A stretch of 64,000 nucleotides of DNA, from NCBI RefSeq assembly GCF_025574485.1, contig NZ_JAOBPO010000004.1:186001-250000 (forward strand), in the 5' to 3' direction. The notes under the pieces were generated by a model. The model was given only the letters and a program-made list of their open reading frames with translations. It was not told where the DNA came from and searched no databases. The stretch comes from Kordiimonas aquimaris (GTDB lineage: Bacteria; Pseudomonadota; Alphaproteobacteria; Sphingomonadales; Kordiimonadaceae). Shown piece after piece: positions 36,374-47,196 of this stretch (the stretch's first letter is position 1; every line of letters begins with the position of its first letter). The position numbers were made by a program, and so were the translations under genes.

Positions 36374-37075
36374 ATGCGCCGTGCTGACAGGTTATTTGAG
36401 ATAATTGAAATTATGCGTGAGAAGCCCAGTGCGGTCACGGCGCTTAGTTTGTCGCGCGAACTTGGTGTGTCTGAGCGCACGATATACAGGGATATTGCTG
36501 GACTTCAGGGGCAGGGTGTCCCTATCGAAGGTGAAGCTGGAATTGGTTATGTGCTGAGGCCAGGGTTTCATTTGCCGCCACTCATGTTCACAATGGACGA
36601 AATCGAAACGATTGTTCTTGGCGCACGTTTGGCGGCACAGCGTGGTGGTGACAGCATCGAGAAAACTGCTGACCGTGTGCTTGCCAAAATCAAATCAGCT
36701 GTGCCGGACAATCTGCAATCACGAATGGAGAATGTCGCACTTTATGCGCCACCGATGTTTGGTATCGGGCATGGTATTATAGACATGGCTGTTGTGAATG
36801 ATTGCATCCGCAACCAATCAAAAGTCGAAATTGAGTACGGTGACGCCAATGGTGTGATTTCGAAACGTATAGTATGGCCTGTTGCCATTGCCTTTTTTGC
36901 TGGCAGCACGCTTCTCTCCGCCTGGTGTGAACTGCGCGCAGCATTTCGTCATTTCAGGACAGATAGAATTACACATTTTCACGTGACGACAGACAAATAC
37001 GACGGAGGCAACGGAAGATTGCTGGCAGCCTGGAAAGAAGAAGTAACCGGCACAAAAAAGGTAAATAAAAACTAA
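36374..37075 (+). CDS. YafY/WYL-domain transcriptional regulator
   Basis: A 233-residue regulator. The N-terminal HTH_11/DeoR-like domain is MRRADRLFEIIEIMR through VSERTIYRDIAGLQ (about residues 1-45) with a wing up to GIGYVLRPGF. The WYL ligand-sensing domain follows from about 135 (KVEIEYGDANGVISKRIVWPVAI ... WCELRAAFRHFRTDRI, in pieces). The start is the ATG at 36374, with AGAGGAA at suitable distance; the ATG at 36368 is too close to it. It is divergent from the GST-VOC operon with a shared palindrome, so it is very likely their regulator. Ligand unknown. Confidence 0.9.
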   Translation: MRRADRLFEIIEIMREKPSAVTALSLSRELGVSERTIYRDIAGLQGQGVPIEGEAGIGYVLRPGFHLPPLMFTMDEIETIVLGARLAAQRGGDSIEKTADRVLAKIKSAVPDNLQSRMENVALYAPPMFGIGHGIIDMAVVNDCIRNQSKVEIEYGDANGVISKRIVWPVAIAFFAGSTLLSAWCELRAAFRHFRTDRITHFHVTTDKYDGGNGRLLAAWKEEVTGTKKVNKN

Positions 37076-37105
37076 TTGCCTTTCTTTATGAAAAATAAGC
37101 CATTT

Positions 37106-37372
37106 TTACCAATCAGGCGTTACTTCAGTTTTTCTAAGCACACGACGATAAGGGTAGGGCATGCGGTTAGTTACCGCGCTCATGGTGCGATCAAAAAGGC
37201 GTACTTTGCGACGTGCCCACTGAACAGCAGTAACTGCAGACGGTGTTGTTGGGATAAGAAATAACAGGCCAATTACAAAGAAAATCAAACCAAATGGTAT
37301 CGGTGTTAGCATACCGATTAAGCCAATAAAGCAAAGCGCGCTTCCGATTACACGGCATAAAATGCGCATCAT
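37106..37372 (-). CDS. Small PGPGW-like transmembrane protein, second copy
   Basis: An 88-residue protein with two membrane helices (about 3-20 and 25-43) joined by a turn TPIPFG, followed by a basic tail with RRKVRLFDRTMSAV. The organisation equals that of the protein at 19953-20246. Either of two adjacent ATGs (37372 or 37369) may be used. Function unknown. It lies convergent to the WYL regulator gene with a 30-base gap. Confidence 0.65.
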   Translation of the reverse strand: MMRILCRVIGSALCFIGLIGMLTPIPFGLIFFVIGLLFLIPTTPSAVTAVQWARRKVRLFDRTMSAVTNRMPYPYRRVLRKTEVTPDW

Positions 37373-37531
37373 TGTATTTCTCCAAATTCGCTGTCGTTCT
37401 TTTATTATTAATATTAGATATAAGAATGCATTGTGGTTTGTTCAAGGCAGCTTAGTTTGGCCTATGTTGCCTAGGCTGTTGTATTGTTATAAGAAGCGCC
37501 TCATTATTACCCGAGTATAAGGAGTAACCAC

Positions 37532-38242
37532 ATGAAGAAAATATATGATAGTGCGGAAAGTGCGCTGGACGGTTTGCTTTTTGATGGCATGAATATGATG
37601 GCAGGCGGTTTCGGTCTGTGTGGTATTCCTGAGAACTTGATTGCGGCGGTCCATAAAGCCGGAACACGTGACATTACAATTGTATCAAACAATTGCGGGG
37701 TTGATGGTTTTGGCCTCGGTGTTTTACTGGATGCAAAACAGATCAAGAAAATGATCAGCTCGTATGTCGGCGAGAACAAAGAGTTTGAACGCCAGTATCT
37801 TGAAGGCGAATTAGAGCTTGAATTTAACCCGCAAGGCACGCTTGCGGAGCGTATTCGCGCTGGTGGCGCAGGTGTCCCGGGTTTCTACACCAAAACGGGT
37901 GTCGGCACGTTGATCGCTGAAGGTAAAGATCATAGAGAGTTTGATGGTGAGACATACATCATGGAAACAGGTCTTGTTGCTGATGTGTCAATTGTTAAGG
38001 CATGGAAGGCAGACCCGGAAGGTAATCTGGTTTACCGTAAAACTGCACGTAACTTTAATCCGATGATGGCAACGGCTGGCAAGGTAACGATTGTTGAAGT
38101 GGAAGAGATCGTTGAAACGGGAGCGTTAGACCCGGATAATATTCATACGCCCGGCATTTTTGTACAGCGTATTATCAAAGGTGATTTTGAAAAACGTATT
38201 GAGCAACGCACAGTTCGTGTTGCCAGTAAAGCGGAGGTTTGA
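37532..38242 (+). CDS. 3-oxoacid CoA-transferase subunit A
   Basis: Alpha subunit, 236 residues, of a succinyl-CoA:3-ketoacid or acetate-type CoA-transferase. The N-terminal [13 protein letters not shown] and [13 protein letters not shown] match the family, as do [22 protein letters not shown] (in pieces) and [15 protein letters not shown]. With the B subunit it would activate acetoacetate or another 3-oxoacid with CoA from succinyl-CoA in ketone body or short-chain acid use. The ATG follows AAGGAGT. The B gene starts two bases after its stop. Confidence 0.93.
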   Translation: MKKIYDSAESALDGLLFDGMNMMAGGFGLCGIPENLIAAVHKAGTRDITIVSNNCGVDGFGLGVLLDAKQIKKMISSYVGENKEFERQYLEGELELEFNPQGTLAERIRAGGAGVPGFYTKTGVGTLIAEGKDHREFDGETYIMETGLVADVSIVKAWKADPEGNLVYRKTARNFNPMMATAGKVTIVEVEEIVETGALDPDNIHTPGIFVQRIIKGDFEKRIEQRTVRVASKAEV

Positions 38243-38244
38243 TC

Positions 38245-38883
38245 ATGACAAATGCATCAGGTTGGGACCGTAATCAAATGGCTGCCCGTGCAGCGCAAGA
38301 ATTGCAAGATGGATTTTATGTAAACCTCGGTATTGGTATTCCAACCCTTGTGGCCAACTACATTCCGGATGGTATGCACGTTACGCTGCAGTCTGAAAAT
38401 GGTATGCTTGGCATGGGACCGTTTCCTCTAGATGATGAAGTTGATGCTGACTTGATTAACGCAGGTAAGCAGACGATCACGGAACTGCCGACCAGCAGCT
38501 ACTTTTCTAGCGCGGACAGCTTCGGTATGATCCGCGGTGGTCATATTGATCTCAGTATTTTGGGTGCCATGGAGGTTGCCGAAAACGGCGATCTGGCAAA
38601 CTGGATGATCCCAGGCAAAATGGTCAAAGGTATGGGCGGCGCCATGGACCTTGTTGCTGGTGTGAAGCGTGTTGTTGTTCTCATGGATCATACGAACAAA
38701 GCTGGTGACCCAAAGCTGTTGAAGGCATGTACGTTACCGTTAACAGGTACGCAGGTGGTTGATCGTATTGTTACGGGCTTGGGTGTGTTTGATGTTGTTG
38801 CTGGTGGTTTGAAGGTTGTTGAATTAGCGCCCGGTATTTCAATGGAAGAAGTTAGAGCCAAGACAGAGGCCTGCCTTCTTTAA
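38245..38883 (+). CDS. 3-oxoacid CoA-transferase subunit B
   Basis: Beta subunit, 212 residues. The catalytic glutamate that forms the CoA thioester lies in [12 protein letters not shown] (E at about 49), and [28 protein letters not shown] (in pieces) and [11 protein letters not shown] are family segments. The frame reads back to a TTG, but the ATG at 38245 with GGAGG upstream is clearly preferred. It is translationally close-coupled to subunit A, and both chains are needed for activity. Confidence 0.94.
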   Translation: MTNASGWDRNQMAARAAQELQDGFYVNLGIGIPTLVANYIPDGMHVTLQSENGMLGMGPFPLDDEVDADLINAGKQTITELPTSSYFSSADSFGMIRGGHIDLSILGAMEVAENGDLANWMIPGKMVKGMGGAMDLVAGVKRVVVLMDHTNKAGDPKLLKACTLPLTGTQVVDRIVTGLGVFDVVAGGLKVVELAPGISMEEVRAKTEACLL

Positions 38884-38960
38884 GCGCCAGATTATCAATT
38901 TGTTATCCTATCCAGTGCATTGTAGTTTTGGCAGCATGGTAGCCGTTTGAGGGTTATGCA

Positions 38961-39521
38961 ATGACCGAAACTAATTTTGAATTGCCGCAATATGCGGATC
39001 ACCCTGATATATGTCAGTTATTGGCTGCTTGGGATAATTGGCGCGGCGATAGTTTGTTGCCTAAGCGGGCTGATATTAAACTGACGGATGTATCCAATCT
39101 GTTAAAAAGCAGCCTTATGTTTGATATGATCTCGGATACCAGGATCATTTGCCGCTATATTGGCAGTACATTCCTGGATATATACGGTCAGGACTTTACC
39201 GGTCACAACTATTTGGACCTAACACATCCGGATGAGCGAGCGGAACGCTCAAGACGGTTAATGGTTGTTGCCAAGCACCCATGCATTGCTGCATGGGCCG
39301 TAACAATTGTATCCAGTAAAGATGAAAGTATTGATATTGTTGGTGTTTCAGTACCAATTCAGCCGAATACAGATGATGCGCCTATGCAATTGATGCAAGT
39401 TGCCGCAATATTAAGACCTATACCACATTCATCTTTTACAAAATCTGATGAGCAAAATGTGGTGAATTCCTCAGATCAATATAGCTCAATCGACATAGGA
39501 GCAGGCATGCCAGCTATGTAA
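38961..39521 (+). CDS. PAS_5/DUF1457 family protein 1
   Basis: A 186-residue soluble protein of the PAS_5 (DUF1457) type. It has the early L-A-A-WDNWRGDSLLPKRADI segment, then MFDMISDTRIICRYIGSTFLDIYGQDFTGHNYLDL (in pieces), the usual pattern of these alphaproteobacterial single-PAS proteins. No output domain is present, so it is likely a sensor that acts through a partner. Ligand and partner are unknown. It is one of four PAS_5 genes around a tRNA gene, but on the opposite strand from the other three and less similar to them. Confidence 0.78.
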   Translation: MTETNFELPQYADHPDICQLLAAWDNWRGDSLLPKRADIKLTDVSNLLKSSLMFDMISDTRIICRYIGSTFLDIYGQDFTGHNYLDLTHPDERAERSRRLMVVAKHPCIAAWAVTIVSSKDESIDIVGVSVPIQPNTDDAPMQLMQVAAILRPIPHSSFTKSDEQNVVNSSDQYSSIDIGAGMPAM

Positions 39522-39592
39522 ATAGACAAGCTAGCGAACGTTTGGATAAACGTCATTGTAGCTATGTCAGTTTTACATGAGAGAGGAGAAAG

Positions 39593-39668
39593 TGGTGCCG
39601 GCACCAAGATTCGAACTCGGGGCCTGATGATTACAAATCAACTGCTCTACCAACTGAGCTATACCGGC
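39593..39668 (-). tRNA. tRNA-Thr (anticodon UGU)
   Basis: A complete 76-base cloverleaf on the minus strand: acceptor GCCGGTA pairing with TGCCGGC, D arm GCTC/GAGC, anticodon loop TTTGTAA with TGT at the anticodon position, T arm CCGAG-TTCGAAT-CTTGG, and encoded CCA. The anticodon stem GTTGA/TCATC has a T-T mismatch at the second pair. It decodes ACA codons. The flanking 71 bases before and 255 bases after (39669-39923) hold no gene that I can see. Confidence 0.93.
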
Positions 39669-39923
39669 ATCTTTTCAAACATCTATATGCGAAGCACAAC
39701 GATGTGTGGTTCATTGGAGTGTGTCCCTGAACCGGAGGATCGTATATCGCTATGCTTTATAGCTTGCAAGTAAAAAAATGCATTTTTTATAGTGTGGCTA
39801 ATCCAAACGCTTGTCGGCTCAATCGCCGTTGCATTTATCCTTGTGAAAATAACGAAAGCAGACGGGTTATTCTAACCATGTTTGAATATTAATGCTGGCG
39901 CAGAAATACAGATTCTTGTGATT

Positions 39924-40457
39924 TTAATGCCAGTCTGTGCAGCCGAATAAACGAACAACTTTTCCGCTATCGTCCGATAATGGTAGAATAATTGTGCTGG
40001 CCTGATAAACGATTTCGGCCTTTTTCACGAAATGTGTTTCCATGAACCGCGGCTCATGTGTGTGATATACAAGGCGGGCCAAACGCAGGCTCTGTGCAAT
40101 AGAAGCGTCCAGATGCATGGCCTTGGATAGCCTGTATCCTGTTGCTTCAATCCCGTAACGTTGGGTGTTTTTAGTACCGAACAGCCGCCATTTAAAGTCC
40201 GGTGCGGCATCTTCCTGTTCTATTACATCCAGAATGAAAAGAATCGGCAGCATATCTGCGCCAATCTTTACAGGGTCTATGTTTTTAAAGTGCGGCACGT
40301 CCCCCGGCATCGCTTTCCACTTTTCAAGTAATTCAAGCGGCTTTTCAAAAATTCGGTTGTTGGAGGCTTTTCGTTCGGATACCTCACAAGACACAGCCTT
40401 CAGGTTTTGTTCTTTAACAGACTTCCAGGGTGTATATGTACTGAACTCAGTCAACAC
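39924..40457 (-). CDS. PAS_5/DUF1457 family protein 2
   Basis: A 177-residue PAS_5 protein. It shares with the next two genes the architecture VREQNL-like helix, a LLEKWKAMPGDVPHFKNIDP segment (in place of the W-x-x-x-PG-D-IPHY motif), MLPILFILDVI, FKWRLFGTKN and the closing LPLSDDSGKVVRLFGC. There is no output domain. The start is most likely GTG at 40457 or TTG at 40454, as no ATG is available and ACGAGG lies just upstream. First diverged member of a three-gene tandem family. Confidence 0.75.
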   Translation of the reverse strand: MLTEFSTYTPWKSVKEQNLKAVSCEVSERKASNNRIFEKPLELLEKWKAMPGDVPHFKNIDPVKIGADMLPILFILDVIEQEDAAPDFKWRLFGTKNTQRYGIEATGYRLSKAMHLDASIAQSLRLARLVYHTHEPRFMETHFVKKAEIVYQASTIILPLSDDSGKVVRLFGCTDWH

Positions 40458-40502
40458 AGCCTCGTATTTTAACGCTCAAAAATATTTTATGTTCCGTGAT
40501 CA

Positions 40503-41033
40503 TCACGGTGTTGTCCATATGCCGCAACCAAACATGCGTACAACTTCATTTTTATCGTCAGATAACGGCATGATCACAAAGCTCCCTGTTTTTACGTGCC
40601 TTTCATTTTTGTAATAATGAGAGAGTAAAAACTGTGCAGTTTTTGTTTCACAGGCAAGCTTTGTGATATCAAAGCCGTTGCCTGATCCTGCGTGAGACAT
40701 GTGTGATAAGCGGCGGCTTGTCCCTTCTTTGCCGTAATGGTCGCGGGCGCCGGTGCCGAACAGGCGGAATTGGAAATCAATGTCGCCGGTATCGTTTGTC
40801 TCATCGGAAAGAGGGATCACATCAAGGATATGCATAAAGGGTAAGAGACTTGGATCGAAAAGGTTGGGTTTGATGTCACGATAATGCGGGATATCGCCTG
40901 GAAGCGCTAACCATTGCCTGAAAAGCTTGACCGGTTCTTCAAATGAGCTGATCTCGGTAATTTCTTCATAAGGTAGAACACGCGATACTTCCCTAAGTTC
41001 GTCTTCAACAACTGATTGAGCGTGAATCTTCAT
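40503..41033 (-). CDS. PAS_5/DUF1457 family protein 3
   Basis: A 176-residue PAS_5 protein with LFRQWLALPGDIPHYRDIKPNLFDPSLLPFMHILDVI (in pieces), FQFRLFGTGARDHYGKEGTSRRLS and the end VIMPLSDDKNEVVRMFGCGIWTTP (in pieces). It is the closest relative of the protein at 41163-41705. The frame continues to an ATG at 41090, but the ATG at 41033 aligns the N-terminus exactly with that neighbour (MKIHAQSVVEDELREV against MISELQSVREQNLREI) and is chosen. Sensor-like with no output domain; function unknown. Confidence 0.76.
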   Translation of the reverse strand: MKIHAQSVVEDELREVSRVLPYEEITEISSFEEPVKLFRQWLALPGDIPHYRDIKPNLFDPSLLPFMHILDVIPLSDETNDTGDIDFQFRLFGTGARDHYGKEGTSRRLSHMSHAGSGNGFDITKLACETKTAQFLLSHYYKNERHVKTGSFVIMPLSDDKNEVVRMFGCGIWTTP

Positions 41034-41162
41034 AAACCTGTGAGTTTTCCGTTCAGTTTTAGTTAATATAGCTTTAAGTGAGCCGATCATTGTTGTGCAC
41101 CAAGTAATGTTAGCGGTGTAACTCTACCATAATTTCATCGATGTTTCATGCCAGCAACATGC

Positions 41163-41705
41163 TTAAGGTGTCATCCATATGCCGCAACCAAACATGCGCA
41201 CTATATTACCTTGATCGTCAGATAGAGGCAAAACAACGAAGCTTACGGTTTTTATAATGGTTTGGTTCTTGTAATATTCGCACATCAGAAATTGAGCGAC
41301 ACGTTTATGGTAGGCTTGTTGAGTTAGGCCAAATCCGCTTGCTACACCCTGGTCTGCCCCTTCACGGGCAGATTGAGACAACCGGTTGCCAGTTGCCTCT
41401 TTACCATAGTTATCGCGGTTTGCCGTCCCGAATAGGCGAAATCGAAAATCGACATCACCGGTTTCATTTTCGTCGTCATCCGCTGGCAATACATCCAGAA
41501 TATACATGGAAGGGAGCAAACTAGGCCTGAAAAGGGTTGGTTTGACGTGGCTGTAGTGTGGAATGTCACCGGGTAATTTACGCCAAATCTCAAACAACTT
41601 AAACGGCTCCGCGAATGATGCAGTGGCCATTGCCTCCTCATGAGTAATGGGGTGCGCAATTTCGCGGAGATTCTGTTCCCGAACTGATTGTAGTTCACTA
41701 ATCAT
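41163..41705 (-). CDS. PAS_5/DUF1457 family protein 4
   Basis: A 180-residue PAS_5 protein with LFEIWRKLPGDIPHYSHVKPTLFRPSLLP (in pieces), MYILDVLP, FRFRLFGTANRDNYGKEATGNRLSQ and the end VLPLSDDQGNIVRMFGCGIWMTP. It is a tandem paralogue of the protein at 40503-41033. The ATG at 41705 has a modest AAAGG element. It starts 50 bases downstream of the tldD stop on the same strand, so read-through from tldD is possible. No output domain; ligand unknown. Confidence 0.77.
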   Translation of the reverse strand: MISELQSVREQNLREIAHPITHEEAMATASFAEPFKLFEIWRKLPGDIPHYSHVKPTLFRPSLLPSMYILDVLPADDDENETGDVDFRFRLFGTANRDNYGKEATGNRLSQSAREGADQGVASGFGLTQQAYHKRVAQFLMCEYYKNQTIIKTVSFVVLPLSDDQGNIVRMFGCGIWMTP

Positions 41706-41755
41706 CAGTCTTTGCCTTTGTCATACAATCACTCAGGTCGAGGACACCATGTTTG

Positions 41756-43189
41756 TTAAGCAGCGGTACCACCGACCGTCAAACCATCAACACGCAACGT
41801 TGGTTGGCCAACACCAGCAGGGACGGTTTGTCCGCCTTTGCCGCATGTGCCAACACCGTTATCCAGTTTTAGGTCATTTCCGATCATTGATACACGTTTC
41901 AACACGTCAGGACCGTTGCCGATAAGCGTCGCGCCTTTAACGGGCTCCGCCAGCTTGCCGCCACGAATGCGGTAAGCTTCAGTACAACTAAATACGAATT
42001 TACCTGACGTAATATCTACTTGCCCGCCGCCAAAGTTAACGGCGTACAGGCCGTCATCGACGCTTGCGAGAATTTCGGCTGGGTCTTTGTCGCCAGCTAA
42101 CATAAATGTGTTGGTCATGCGAGGCATAGGTGCATGCGCAAAACTTTGGCGCCTGCCATTACCTGTTGCTTTAACGCCCATTAGCCGCGCATTAAGCCGG
42201 TCCTGCATGTAGCCTTTTAAAATGCCGTCTTCGATCAACACGGTGCGTTCTGTCGGTGTTCCTTCGTCATCTATGGTTAGAGAACCGCGCCGCGCATTAA
42301 TGGTGCCATCATCAACGATCGTAATGCCGGGTGCAGCCACTTGTTCACCCAGTAAACCTGCAAATGCAGATGTTTTTTTCCGGTTAAAGTCACCTTCAAG
42401 GCCATGACCAATTGCTTCATGTAATAAGATGCCGGGCCAGCCTGGGCCTAGGACAACTGTCATTTCACCTGCTGGTGCAGCCACGCTTTCCAGATTAACA
42501 TCCGCTTGCCTGATTGCTTCTCGCGCCTGAGCCTGCCAAACAGCTTCATCAAACAGGAAGTCATATCCTTCACGGCCGCCAGCGCCTTCAAATCCCATTT
42601 CCTGCCGTTCGCCGTCGCCCATAACAACAGAAACATTTAAGCGTACAAGCGGGCGTACGTCGCGCACACGGTGACCGTCGGCGCGAATAATTTCAATAGC
42701 CTGCCAGCTACCTAACAGCGAGGCACTAACTTGTCGGATGCGGTCATCCTGTGCGCGCGTGTAAGCGTCGATGTTTTCCAGTAGTTTTACTTTTTTATCG
42801 AAATCTATGCCGGTTAATGGGTTGTTCGGACTGTACAGCTGCTTGTTTGTGCGCGCTGGAGCATTGCTCATAACATCGCCGTTGCCGGATTTAATCGCAC
42901 GCACAGTGTCGCCTGCTCGTTCTATGGCAGCATGAGACAGTTCGTTTGAATGCGAAAACCCTGTTGAGTCGCCTGTAACGGCACGCAAGCCAAAACCTTG
43001 ACTCGAATCAAAACTTGCAGCTTTTAACCGTCCATCATCAAAGCTGAAGGCCTCTGATTGAGTCGATTCAAGATAAAGCTCACCATCATCCATCCCGTGC
43101 AGGCTTTTTTCGATCAGAGATTGCGTTTTGCTCTCATCCAGGTCGGATTCGTTGAAGAAAAAGTTGAGAGCAGGTGTGGATTCGGCCAT
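41756..43189 (-). CDS. tldD: Metalloprotease TldD
   Basis: Zinc metalloprotease subunit of 477 residues of the TldD/PmbA (U62) family. The metal site is HEAIGHGLEGDF, followed by the family's GTPTERTVLIEDGILKGYMQDR (in pieces) and SFAHAPMPRMTNTFM. With PmbA/TldE it forms a heterodimer that degrades unfolded or leader peptides; pmbA is not in this window. The ATG is at 43189. It is transcribed away from the cytochrome oxidase operon. Confidence 0.95.
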   Translation of the reverse strand: MAESTPALNFFFNESDLDESKTQSLIEKSLHGMDDGELYLESTQSEAFSFDDGRLKAASFDSSQGFGLRAVTGDSTGFSHSNELSHAAIERAGDTVRAIKSGNGDVMSNAPARTNKQLYSPNNPLTGIDFDKKVKLLENIDAYTRAQDDRIRQVSASLLGSWQAIEIIRADGHRVRDVRPLVRLNVSVVMGDGERQEMGFEGAGGREGYDFLFDEAVWQAQAREAIRQADVNLESVAAPAGEMTVVLGPGWPGILLHEAIGHGLEGDFNRKKTSAFAGLLGEQVAAPGITIVDDGTINARRGSLTIDDEGTPTERTVLIEDGILKGYMQDRLNARLMGVKATGNGRRQSFAHAPMPRMTNTFMLAGDKDPAEILASVDDGLYAVNFGGGQVDITSGKFVFSCTEAYRIRGGKLAEPVKGATLIGNGPDVLKRVSMIGNDLKLDNGVGTCGKGGQTVPAGVGQPTLRVDGLTVGGTAA

Positions 43190-43555
43190 TCAGGTGTCCC
43201 TTTAATCAAAACATAAGCATTAATCACGCAGTAAATTGCGGCTAATTGCCGCGCGTTCATACGTGAAATTTAAATTACTTTGACTATTATAGGATCAAAA
43301 CTCAAGTATTTCAGGGATTATCTGCGATTGATAACCTGAAATTAACATAGGTAATGCGAAGAAAAATGCATTAAGAGTGCGACATGGACTTGAGCCAGCG
43401 AAAACCTCTGGTATAACAAGCGCGCATTCAATAGGGGCCAGCATTGAATAATCATAATATATGATTGGCTATGTGACTGGCTTGATAACCAGAAAGCGGT
43501 TAGTATTACCGCAATCGGGTGCTCGTATAGGGCAAAGCAAAAGGGAAGCAGAGTT
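43190..43555. other. Divergent promoter region between tldD and coxB, no gene seen
   Basis: 366 bases without a convincing gene; a 74-codon minus-strand frame reaching into coxB has no family features. The region is AT-rich near 43260-43350. A small inverted repeat AATCAT-AATAT-ATGATT lies at 43451-43467, about 90 bases before coxB. I could not pick a sigma-70 promoter with confidence. Confidence 0.5.
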
Positions 43556-44446
43556 ATGAACGTCAAAAGGCTTACCGCCGGACTAATGGCTGCAGGGGCA
43601 GCTGTCTTCGGTGTGACGGTTGGCGCTTTCGCACAAGGCCGAGTGGGTCAACCCACAGCTGGTGGTCTATGGTTGCAGGAAGCTGCTAGTGAACAAGCAC
43701 AAAAGATAGGTGACTTCAACGAACTGTTAATGTGGATCATCACTGTAATCACGATTTTCGTTTTTGCATTGATGTTTTACACAATGTGGCGATTCCGCGA
43801 AAAAGCGAATCCTGTTCCGTCAAAGGTAAGTCACAACACATTTATCGAGGTAGTGTGGACTGTAGTTCCGATCATTATTCTGGTTGTGATCGGAGCGATT
43901 TCTTTACCGCTTCTATATTGGCAAGACGTTGTACCGGAAACGGACATGGCGATTAATGTTACTGGTAATCAGTGGAACTGGACATATAGCTACCCTGATT
44001 ATGGTGATATTGAGTTGACGGCAAACGTTGTTCAAAATAGTGCGTTTGAAAACGCAAATGAGCGTCAAGCCGTTGAAGCTGAACTGTCTAACTTCCTTGG
44101 TTGGCCTGCGAAACTTAATGCACGCTTGTTGGACACGGATTATCGCTTGGTACTGCCGGTGAATACGAAGATTAAAGTGCAGCTAACAGCGTCTGATGTG
44201 TTGCATGCATGGACGGTACCTGCCTTTGGTGTGAAACTGGATGCAGTGCCAGGACGTTTGAATGAGACTTGGTTCGAGGCACGTGAAGTTGGCACTTATT
44301 ACGGCCAATGCTCGGAGCTTTGTGGTAAAGACCATGCTTACATGCCAATAGCCGTTGAAGTAGTTTCAAAACAAGATTTCGCCCGTTGGGTAGAGCGTCA
44401 AGGAGGCACAACAGCCTCATTGCTCTCACCTACGCTCGGCCGATAA
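43556..44446 (+). CDS. coxB: Cytochrome c oxidase subunit II
   Basis: Subunit II of an aa3-type cytochrome c oxidase, 296 residues. It has a signal peptide (to about residue 27), two membrane helices (about 58-77 and 98-120) and a periplasmic cupredoxin domain. All CuA ligands are visible: H217, C252, E254, C256, H260 and M263. The tryptophan-rich NQWNWTYSYPDYG is the electron entry region. No haem c motif is present, so it is not a caa3 type. It opens the oxidase operon, 24 bases before coxA. Confidence 0.97.
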   Translation: MNVKRLTAGLMAAGAAVFGVTVGAFAQGRVGQPTAGGLWLQEAASEQAQKIGDFNELLMWIITVITIFVFALMFYTMWRFREKANPVPSKVSHNTFIEVVWTVVPIIILVVIGAISLPLLYWQDVVPETDMAINVTGNQWNWTYSYPDYGDIELTANVVQNSAFENANERQAVEAELSNFLGWPAKLNARLLDTDYRLVLPVNTKIKVQLTASDVLHAWTVPAFGVKLDAVPGRLNETWFEAREVGTYYGQCSELCGKDHAYMPIAVEVVSKQDFARWVERQGGTTASLLSPTLGR

Positions 44447-46072
<1,626 letters not shown>

Positions 46073-46111
46073 TCGCTGGGTTTGTATCCAGTAGACCTTA
46101 AGGAAACAGGT

Positions 46112-47038
46112 GTGAGTGACACTGTAGACATAACAAAACAAACGGCTCGGTCTTCTGCCTATGGTGGGCAGGAGGCTGAAGCGCGTGACTTTTTCGCATT
46201 GTTGAAGCCACGCGTTATGTCACTTGTTGTGTTTACGGCATTCGTCGGCATGATTGCCGCACCTGGTACGATGCATCCAGTGCTTGCACTTGCGGCAATT
46301 ACATTGATTGCGATTGGAGCAGGAGCGTCTGGTGCGTTAAACATGTGGTATGACGCCGATATTGACGCTGTCATGGAGCGCACAGCTTCACGCCCGGTGC
46401 CATCGGGTAAGGTAACGGCTGGAGACGCTCTCGGCTTTGGCCTTACGTTATCTGTCGCGTCTGTCGTTTTGCTTGGTCTTGTTGCCAACGTAACGTCTGC
46501 GGCGTTGTTAGCTCTGACCATATTCTTCTATGCTGTTGTTTACACCATGTGGCTAAAACGTCGTACGCCGCAAAACATAGTTATTGGCGGCGCTGCGGGT
46601 GCTTTTCCGCCGATGATTGGATGGGCTGCTGTTACAGACAGTGTTACAATCGAATCCATTGTTCTGTTTGGTATTATCTTTTTGTGGACGCCGCCGCATT
46701 TTTGGGCGCTGTCATTGTTTATCAAGAAGGATTACGCCAAGGTTGGTGTTCCCATGTTGCCGCTTGTGGCAGGCGTTACTGAAACGCGCAAACAGATACT
46801 TCTATATACTTTGTTGATGGTACCGTGCGGTATCGCACCATACTTTATGGGATTTGCGGGACCGTTTTACGGTATTGTTTCCAGCGCACTTGGTGCAGGC
46901 TTTATGTATCTTGCCGTAAATGTTTGGCGTGGTGTCGAAAAAGCAGACAGGAAGCTGTTTGTGTTTTCTATCTTTTACTTATTTAGCGTGTTTGCTGCCC
47001 TTGCAGGTGAACGCATAACGCTAGGATGGCTATCCTGA
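46112..47038 (+). CDS. ctaB: Protoheme IX farnesyltransferase (haem O synthase)
   Basis: Membrane prenyltransferase of 308 residues that converts haem B to haem O for the oxidase. The aspartate-rich motif is [23 protein letters not shown] (in pieces), with [17 protein letters not shown] before it and [15 protein letters not shown]-type segment [21 protein letters not shown] (in pieces) after. The frame reads back to a TTG at 46082, but GTG at 46112 with AAGGA seven bases upstream is preferred. It lies 39 bases after coxA. Its stop overlaps the next small ORF (TGATG). Confidence 0.95.
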   Translation: MSDTVDITKQTARSSAYGGQEAEARDFFALLKPRVMSLVVFTAFVGMIAAPGTMHPVLALAAITLIAIGAGASGALNMWYDADIDAVMERTASRPVPSGKVTAGDALGFGLTLSVASVVLLGLVANVTSAALLALTIFFYAVVYTMWLKRRTPQNIVIGGAAGAFPPMIGWAAVTDSVTIESIVLFGIIFLWTPPHFWALSLFIKKDYAKVGVPMLPLVAGVTETRKQILLYTLLMVPCGIAPYFMGFAGPFYGIVSSALGAGFMYLAVNVWRGVEKADRKLFVFSIFYLFSVFAALAGERITLGWLS

Positions 47039-47196
47039 TGGCACATGAAACAGATCAAAATAATTTCCCTACGCCTGACCCTGATATGCATGCGCGCATG
47101 AAGAAGCGTAACCGCGTGATGGGCCTGTCACTTGGTATCTTTGTAGTTGCTTTGATGGTTATCAGTTATTTTCGGATCAAAGGGCTTGCACCGTGA
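47038..47196 (+). CDS. Small single-helix protein in the cox operon (CoxF-like)
   Basis: A 52-residue ORF that starts at the ATG sharing one base with the ctaB stop and ends overlapping the ctaG start as GTGA. It encodes a polar N-terminus ([20 protein letters not shown]), a basic stretch MKKRNRVMG, one membrane helix (SLGIFVVALMVISYF) and a short tail. Position, size and topology match the small CoxF-type protein found between ctaB and ctaG in alphaproteobacteria. It is too short for many gene finders. A role in oxidase assembly is inference from context. Confidence 0.85.
   Translation: MAHETDQNNFPTPDPDMHARMKKRNRVMGLSLGIFVVALMVISYFRIKGLAP

Noticed and set aside
39593-41705. Genomic island integrated at tRNA-Thr
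   Set aside because: No integrase, no direct repeat of the tRNA 3' end and no mobility gene was seen beside it.
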